A stretch of DNA of 64,000 nucleotides from Hermodice carunculata (lineage: Eukaryota; Annelida; Polychaeta; Eunicida; Amphinomidae). Position numbers and translations under genes: made by a program. The notes below the pieces were generated by a model, which was not told where the DNA came from, did no database searches, and worked only from the letters and a program-made list of their open reading frames with translations. Each line of letters starts with the position of its first letter. Within the stretch, counting starts at the first letter, position 1. Positions 59,301-64,000 of the stretch are shown here, piece by piece. The DNA is taken from contig OZ026615.1 in NCBI GenBank assembly GCA_964020975.1, positions 33,829,595-33,893,594 of the forward strand, written 5' to 3'.

Positions 59301-61524
59301 CAAGTTGGCTGCGGATAATAAAATCCCTTTTATTCTAATTCGCTGTATTATAACTGCCAAAGGAAAATCTGTGTGCTCCATGCTTAACAAGATTTGAGCT
59401 GTTAATCCGCATAAGAATACATTTTGGTTTGTTTTCTTATGATGCACTTTGGCCACAGCTTTCCATGTAATTATAGATAAATGCACTATTTGCAATTGAT
59501 GGAAAGAACCACGTGAATGACCATCCACCAAATTTGGCCAGTGCCACTTGCTGGCCTTCCACGTGATTGCGCGTGAATGAAGGTAGTACCGATGCTCCGT
59601 CGCGCGTGCAGAGCTCGCGCCAATGTCCCTTTGTTACGTGCCTCATAAAACACAATCACTCGCCACAATGGTAAATTTTATTTGGTGGCCATTGGCATTG
59701 AATATTGCTGGATGACGTTGTCAATACGCATAAGAAACGAAATCTAGCAAATTGTGTTAGGCTCTTGGCACCTGCCCTTTGACTGGCTACCCTAAACTCA
59801 TCATTACAACACCCTAATAAATGTGCACAATCTAGACACTTTATCAAGTAGTCATATCAATGTATTCACTTTATGGTGCAAAAGATGATGAAAAATTACA
59901 TTAAATGGTGGCTCTTAGGGAAAATGTTAATATGGCACTCCATGGCATTTGAAGGTGATGGTGGTACGCCATGTTATGTAGGTTAATTACTACACTGTTG
60001 TATGTGGCAATTGTTGTCGTGTGGTTGGGCACCAACCCGAGTGCTACATTTCTGTTCACCGTGGATTGCCTTTGCTATTCTCCCGTGAGATAAGAATTTA
60101 TGAGGCAATATGATTTGACATACGAGCAACTCCTGGGTGAATCGCTTCTCATATCAGCAGCTTTTGCAACTACTAGGCATGGAGATCTAGGCCTAATGTG
60201 AAAAGAACAGCAACGGCAGTTTGCCACTTAAACATTCATATCGAACCGCTTTTGCATCGACCAAGACCAGTGGCTTCCTTTAAATGCTATACAGTTGGAC
60301 CATTATCTACCTCCTGTGGCCAGGGTTATTGCTTCCTCTGATTGTACGTTAGCCTAACAATGTCCCTACCGTGCACTCTTAGGTCTTTTTCTTGATCGTA
60401 TATGCATTGCCTACAGTGTGTCGCTTAACGTTGGTCCATTAGATGGTCCTAGGTGCGCTGAGTAATGAAACAAACTCTTCATTTTTATCAACCTGTCTCG
60501 TGCTGTATGGATCCAGTTGAAGAATACGAGAGAATAAACCCGCGTGCCCAGCACGCGCCATAACTGCCCTATGGTGCCAGCTCACATGTTTCTAGGTCTT
60601 TAGCATCCAAGTGTGCGTGACGCGTCTCTTGCTTTGGGATCTGCATGCCGTAATGATACAAAGCTATCTACACATGGCATTGGCCTCGATATTTTGATGG
60701 CAAGAATTACGTGCTGAAGTCATTGTGAGACCGGAACACCTTTATCATGATTTGGTAAAAGAAGACAATGTAATCGGACTGCTAAATAGGGACGCAGCTA
60801 GTCTCTAGCTTGGTGGTTCCTTAACTGGCTTGGTGCTTTATTATCAATGCTGGTGTAAGAGTCAATATTGCCTATGCATTTTTAACATACACGTATTTCT
60901 TTAAAGTCTGACGGACAAACATCGTTACTACGTTTCTTTCACGAACATTTACGCAGAGTATCTGTACGTAGCTTCCAAATTTTCTCTTCTCTTCAAATCT
61001 GAAATTAGTAAAATAACAGGATTTTTTTCTGTCACTTCGTGTTGGAATTGTGACCCGCTGTTTTCATTTTACACAAAAATGCGGCTCATTTACACTTTAA
61101 AACAGTTCCAATATAGTATTTTGTTACTTCTTTTTCTTTATATTCTACGTAGTGTCCAGTTACAAAGTTGTATATTCTGAAGATTTTTGTTTTACTTTTA
61201 ATTAATTTATGTTCTGTATCTGGAACTTTGTGTTACAATATCTGGTTACAATTAATAAATCGGTATAGGATGCTGTCGTGTGTGTTTTATCATTCATTCG
61301 AAACTTTTTACAATGACAAAGCGTTTAGATTTGATTGTGGTATTGTTGCATGCTGGTAAGTTTCGAACGGGAAGTATCGATACTGTAGGATGGGGCCACT
61401 GTATAGTAGCTCTGATGCTGCTTTCCGTGAACCCAATACAGGATATTCGTAATTCCACAAATCAAATACTGCGTCTGACAAACGTTTGCATATTTGTTAC
61501 ATCTAGTTTGTAATAAGTTCAAGC

Positions 61525-61529
<5 letters not shown>
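50313..61529. other. Repeat-poor intergenic interval, no confirmed gene
   Basis: Apart from a G tract (51205-51216) I see no family from the left half here. Frames of up to 118 codons on both strands (for example 54573-54929, 55141-55455, 57752-58090) overlap each other and lack domains. A Gly/Tyr-rich frame at 58871-59101 is noted separately. Base composition is more even than in the repeat zone, and the interval is a reasonable place for conserved non-coding elements, which cannot be judged from one genome. Confidence 0.4.

Positions 61530-61590
<61 letters not shown>
61530..61590. repeat. (CA)n microsatellite
   Basis: About 30 CA units. Repetitive His/Thr or Cys/Val frames across it are artefacts. 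Confidence 0.97.
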
Positions 61591-61591
<1 letters not shown>

Positions 61592-62699
61592 CTTTTATTG
61601 TTTTTCAATCTGTATATCCAAGGTTTGTACGGTTAATAGAGATGATATATTATTTTTTGAACTTCCTTTCAGTGTCACTATGCAATCTGAAAGTCACTTT
61701 AAGATCATATCAAAAGATTCCCTTATTAATGAAAACAGGGTTTTTTTACATTTTTTATTTGAAAGGAAGAAGAAGACTTCGATTTTCTTTGATATTTGGG
61801 AAAGGTTGGTGTTTATGATAATGTTTACCATGATTCAAAATTAAATTTAAATTAGAAAAAATCAATATGAATACAAATCACATTTTAGTAATGTGAACAT
61901 GACCCGTGAACTAGCTCCTTCAATGTATTTGAATCAGATCATTTATGTCACCCATTCCATCTATATCATGAAAGAAAACTAATTGACACAATGAATCAAA
62001 AAGTATTTTTTCATATTGATACTCCTTCGTCTGTAACAAAATTGCGAAAGGTAAATATTAAAAGAGTTTTAGTTGATATAAAAACTATTAAAGATCCCAT
62101 CGTGCGATTCGATGTACATATGTTGAAAGTAAGGTCACTTGAAAAAGCTTGGTATGAAATATACGTTATCAGTCACAGCAATATTATAATACAGAAAAAT
62201 ATGTTATTTAGTATCATCATTACGGCATCACATTGAAACATGAAAATCACGGTTATCTTTTGCGCCCGAATCTCCAATTATGATAACACAAGAAGAGGGA
62301 TACAGCGTTAGATAACAGAAGCACCGTGAAAGTACCCAGATGCTGGGACCAGGTAACTTCAATGGTCTGATAGCTGTTGACACTCTTGCATGAAGCAGTA
62401 AATGTCATAAAACATTGTGTCACCACCAAACCCACACATTGACAAATAGCATATACAGCATTGAATTCTGACTCTCTTTATACTTCATAACTATGTCTTC
62501 AATGTCACAATAATGTCAGTTTCTAATCCCGCCCACATTTAAGTCGAGTTTGTAATGTGGACTCTCTGACTTGTGTGCTATTTATAAATAGATTATATCA
62601 AATTCATGTCGAATATCTAATTTGGATCGAATCTCTAAACTCCAGTTGAGAGGCGCGTCGATGTGTGAATTATTCTGGACGTGTTAGTTTTCATCACGT
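61591..62699. other. Intergenic sequence, nothing confirmed
   Basis: An 81-codon plus-strand frame (61991-62236) has no recognised domain. No repeat family. Confidence 0.4.
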
Positions 62700-62886
62700 T
62701 TAATTCTTTCACCCTTTAAATTAAGATTGAGCAAACAGCTTCCCTAGGCAGGGGTTATAAATTGATCTCTTCTACAATTTCATACAAAATTGCTTTTGAA
62801 TACCGTTGAAATTAGTCCAAAAATATTGACACAGACAACATTTGACCTTGAGCCGGTTTTGACCGGTTTGAGGTGTAAAGGGTTAA
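62700..62886 (-). mobile_element. piggyBac-like MITE, reverse orientation
   Basis: TTAA at 62700-62703 and 62883-62886. The right part CATTTGACCTTGAGCCGG and GACCGGTTTGAGGTGTAAAGG matches the reverse complement of the 40775 copy. The internal hairpin is partly lost. 187 bp. It lies downstream of the minus-strand gene's stop, so it may fall in its 3' UTR. Confidence 0.75.
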
Positions 62887-63376
62887 CTTGACCTCCATCG
62901 TTTTTATGAAAACTATTTGCAAAAGTAGCTGATTACTATACCCCGCTCAGAGGGGTTGCAGGTATTTGAAAGCTCTTAAACATCATCCACTATCACAAAA
63001 AAAGAGCAACGCAAACATGTATATCAGAAAGTGAAAGGCATCAGATTACAAGTCTTTCTCGTTTTTTGTTAGTCCCGTAAAATGCAAGTACCGGCTTACT
63101 TTCCTAAGAACGGATAGATAATACAGAGAAATATCCACATATCCATTCCTGACTGTAGTTTCTGGCCCTGAAAGTCAACTGATGCACCATCTCGCACATT
63201 TATGCATCGTCAACATAAAAAGCCGTTTTTGCAGACCAGACAAAAATATCTTTTTCATTCATGTTGTGTTTCATAGACTGCGCTGGGCATTTTTACGAAG
63301 GCACACGCAAGTCTCACAATACTGGTGTTGTTAAAAGACATTACAAGATCCATTATATCCCCCAAACTACTTAATT
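62887..63376 (-). other. Probable 3' UTR or flank of the minus-strand gene
   Basis: No canonical AATAAA for the minus strand stands out in this stretch, so the 3' end is not placed. No other feature. Confidence 0.35.
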
Positions 63377-63711
63377 TTACCGTCGTCTACTTGGCGTTCT
63401 CGAAGTTCCTTGCTTTTTGGTTTTTGTGCCTCGTATACCTGCGGGGCTTGGAGACTTGCTCTGAGCTCGATTTTTCCTCTTCATCTCTATCTTTTGTACA
63501 CGTACTCTATAATTGGGGAAAAGATCGGCATATTTATCTAAAAGTGGAATGTATTGGTAGTTAGGGGGCGCTGGTGTTGATGATCCATCTGTTTCCGCAC
63601 CTAAGTCATCGGAAGCCAGCATCTGTTTCTCAACTAGTATGTAAGTGTTATGCGACACCAAGTACTTTGTTGCATAGTCGTATTTGTGCACGTCCAGTTC
63701 CTTCACCAAAC
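63377..63711 (-). CDS. Unrecognised protein, terminal coding exon (partial gene)
   Basis: On the minus strand, TTTATTCTCTTTATTGCAG forms a good acceptor ending at 63712, with a CCTAAGC branch-like motif upstream. The exon runs from 63711 to a TAA at 63377-63379. Two bases (GT) finish a split codon, then about 110 codons follow, beginning LVKELDVHKYDYATKYL. The first 70 residues look globular (HNTYILVEKQML; an acidic, Ser-rich linker; YQYIPLLDKYADLFP). The last 40 are very basic, with SKSPSP, TKTKK and SRTPSRRR, resembling a nuclear-localisation or microtubule-binding tail with SP/TP phospho-sites. I do not recognise the family. The upstream exons lie beyond the right edge. Convergent with CDIN1, 22.8 kb apart. 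That it is an exon is likely; the function is unknown. Confidence 0.75.
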
Positions 63712-64000
63712 CTGCAATAAAGAGAATAAAATATGCTTAGGCATGATTATAGCTGTTGCCATTAAGAAAATCACACGATTACCAACGAGCAGACAACATG
63801 AAAATGGAAATGCCTGATGCTTAAGGCATACAATTATAGGTCAATGTGGTATCAATCTAATGTCTTTAAGATTCTCCGGACTTTGATTATTCAGTCTGGA
63901 TTTGTAATGATGACGAAATTTGTGGCAAAAACCTCATCAGATAAGCTTAGCATGTATGTGATATTCACACACCATTGCCCTGTTGCTCCTGCCATGTTTG
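63712..64000 (-). other. Intron of the minus-strand gene
   Basis: Begins (on the minus strand, ends) at the acceptor at 63712. No further exon was recognised before the window edge. Confidence 0.55.

Noticed and set aside
63377-63711. LLDKYADLF resembles the linker before Ty3-type reverse transcriptases
   Set aside because: The rest of the exon has no retroelement motif, it has a good splice acceptor, and it ends in a basic SP-rich tail. It is treated as a host gene.
63377-63711. Meis2/homothorax C-terminus, expected next to CDIN1 by analogy with human
   Set aside because: The residues do not resemble any Meis tail or homeodomain that I know.

Overview
This is an animal (metazoan) nuclear window, AT-rich, with two recognisable protein-coding exons and a large load of interspersed and tandem repeats. 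No prokaryotic, organellar or viral genes are seen. The dominant repeat starts with AGCTCAGCTGAC, a 6-nt loop and GTCAGCTGAGCT, followed by runs of CCGTC/TGTCC. Together with the arrays rich in GGGTGACCTTGACC and AGGTCACTAGGTCA, this is the repeat texture I associate with molluscan genomes (bivalve or gastropod). That assignment comes from memory and is moderately confident.

Layout. At 40478-40619 (+) lies a terminal coding exon whose peptide ([17 protein letters not shown]...) matches the C-terminus of CDIN1 (C15orf41, the CDAN1-interacting nuclease). No other CDIN1 exon could be found upstream, so 1-40477 is read as intron, probably the last one. It is filled with repeat families: hairpin-ended elements at 5.8-7.9, 8.7-15.4, 28.0-29.3 and 37.8-39.0 kb; a second family at 10.2-11.0 and 31.3-33.4 kb; 145-bp tandem arrays at 20.2-21.1 and 29.6-30.3 kb; and small TIR elements. 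At 63377-63711 (-) is the last coding exon of a second gene that I do not recognise. The two genes converge tail to tail. Between them, 40.6-49.6 kb is still repeat-rich (piggyBac-like and pogo-like MITEs, a 47-bp minisatellite, and a 1.76-kb satellite-bearing element with 14-bp terminal inverted repeats), whereas 49.6-62.7 kb has few repeats and no convincing gene.

The most interesting thing in the window is the shared architecture of several otherwise unlike repeat families. Each has a head that folds into a hairpin, often followed by a CCGTC-type microsatellite, then a core of tandem units about 140-147 bp long, then a tail with a short hairpin followed in most families by CTTGT. In some, the head sequence recurs inverted near the tail. 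This resembles the pearl / Helentron-associated (HINE) type of non-autonomous element described in bivalves. In two head copies both arms have changed together, so pairing is kept. Several cores also carry dense nuclear-receptor half-sites (TCAAGGTCA and AGGTCA repeats).

Limits: exon calls rest on recalled protein sequence and splice signals, repeat borders are read by eye, and no database or folding program was run.
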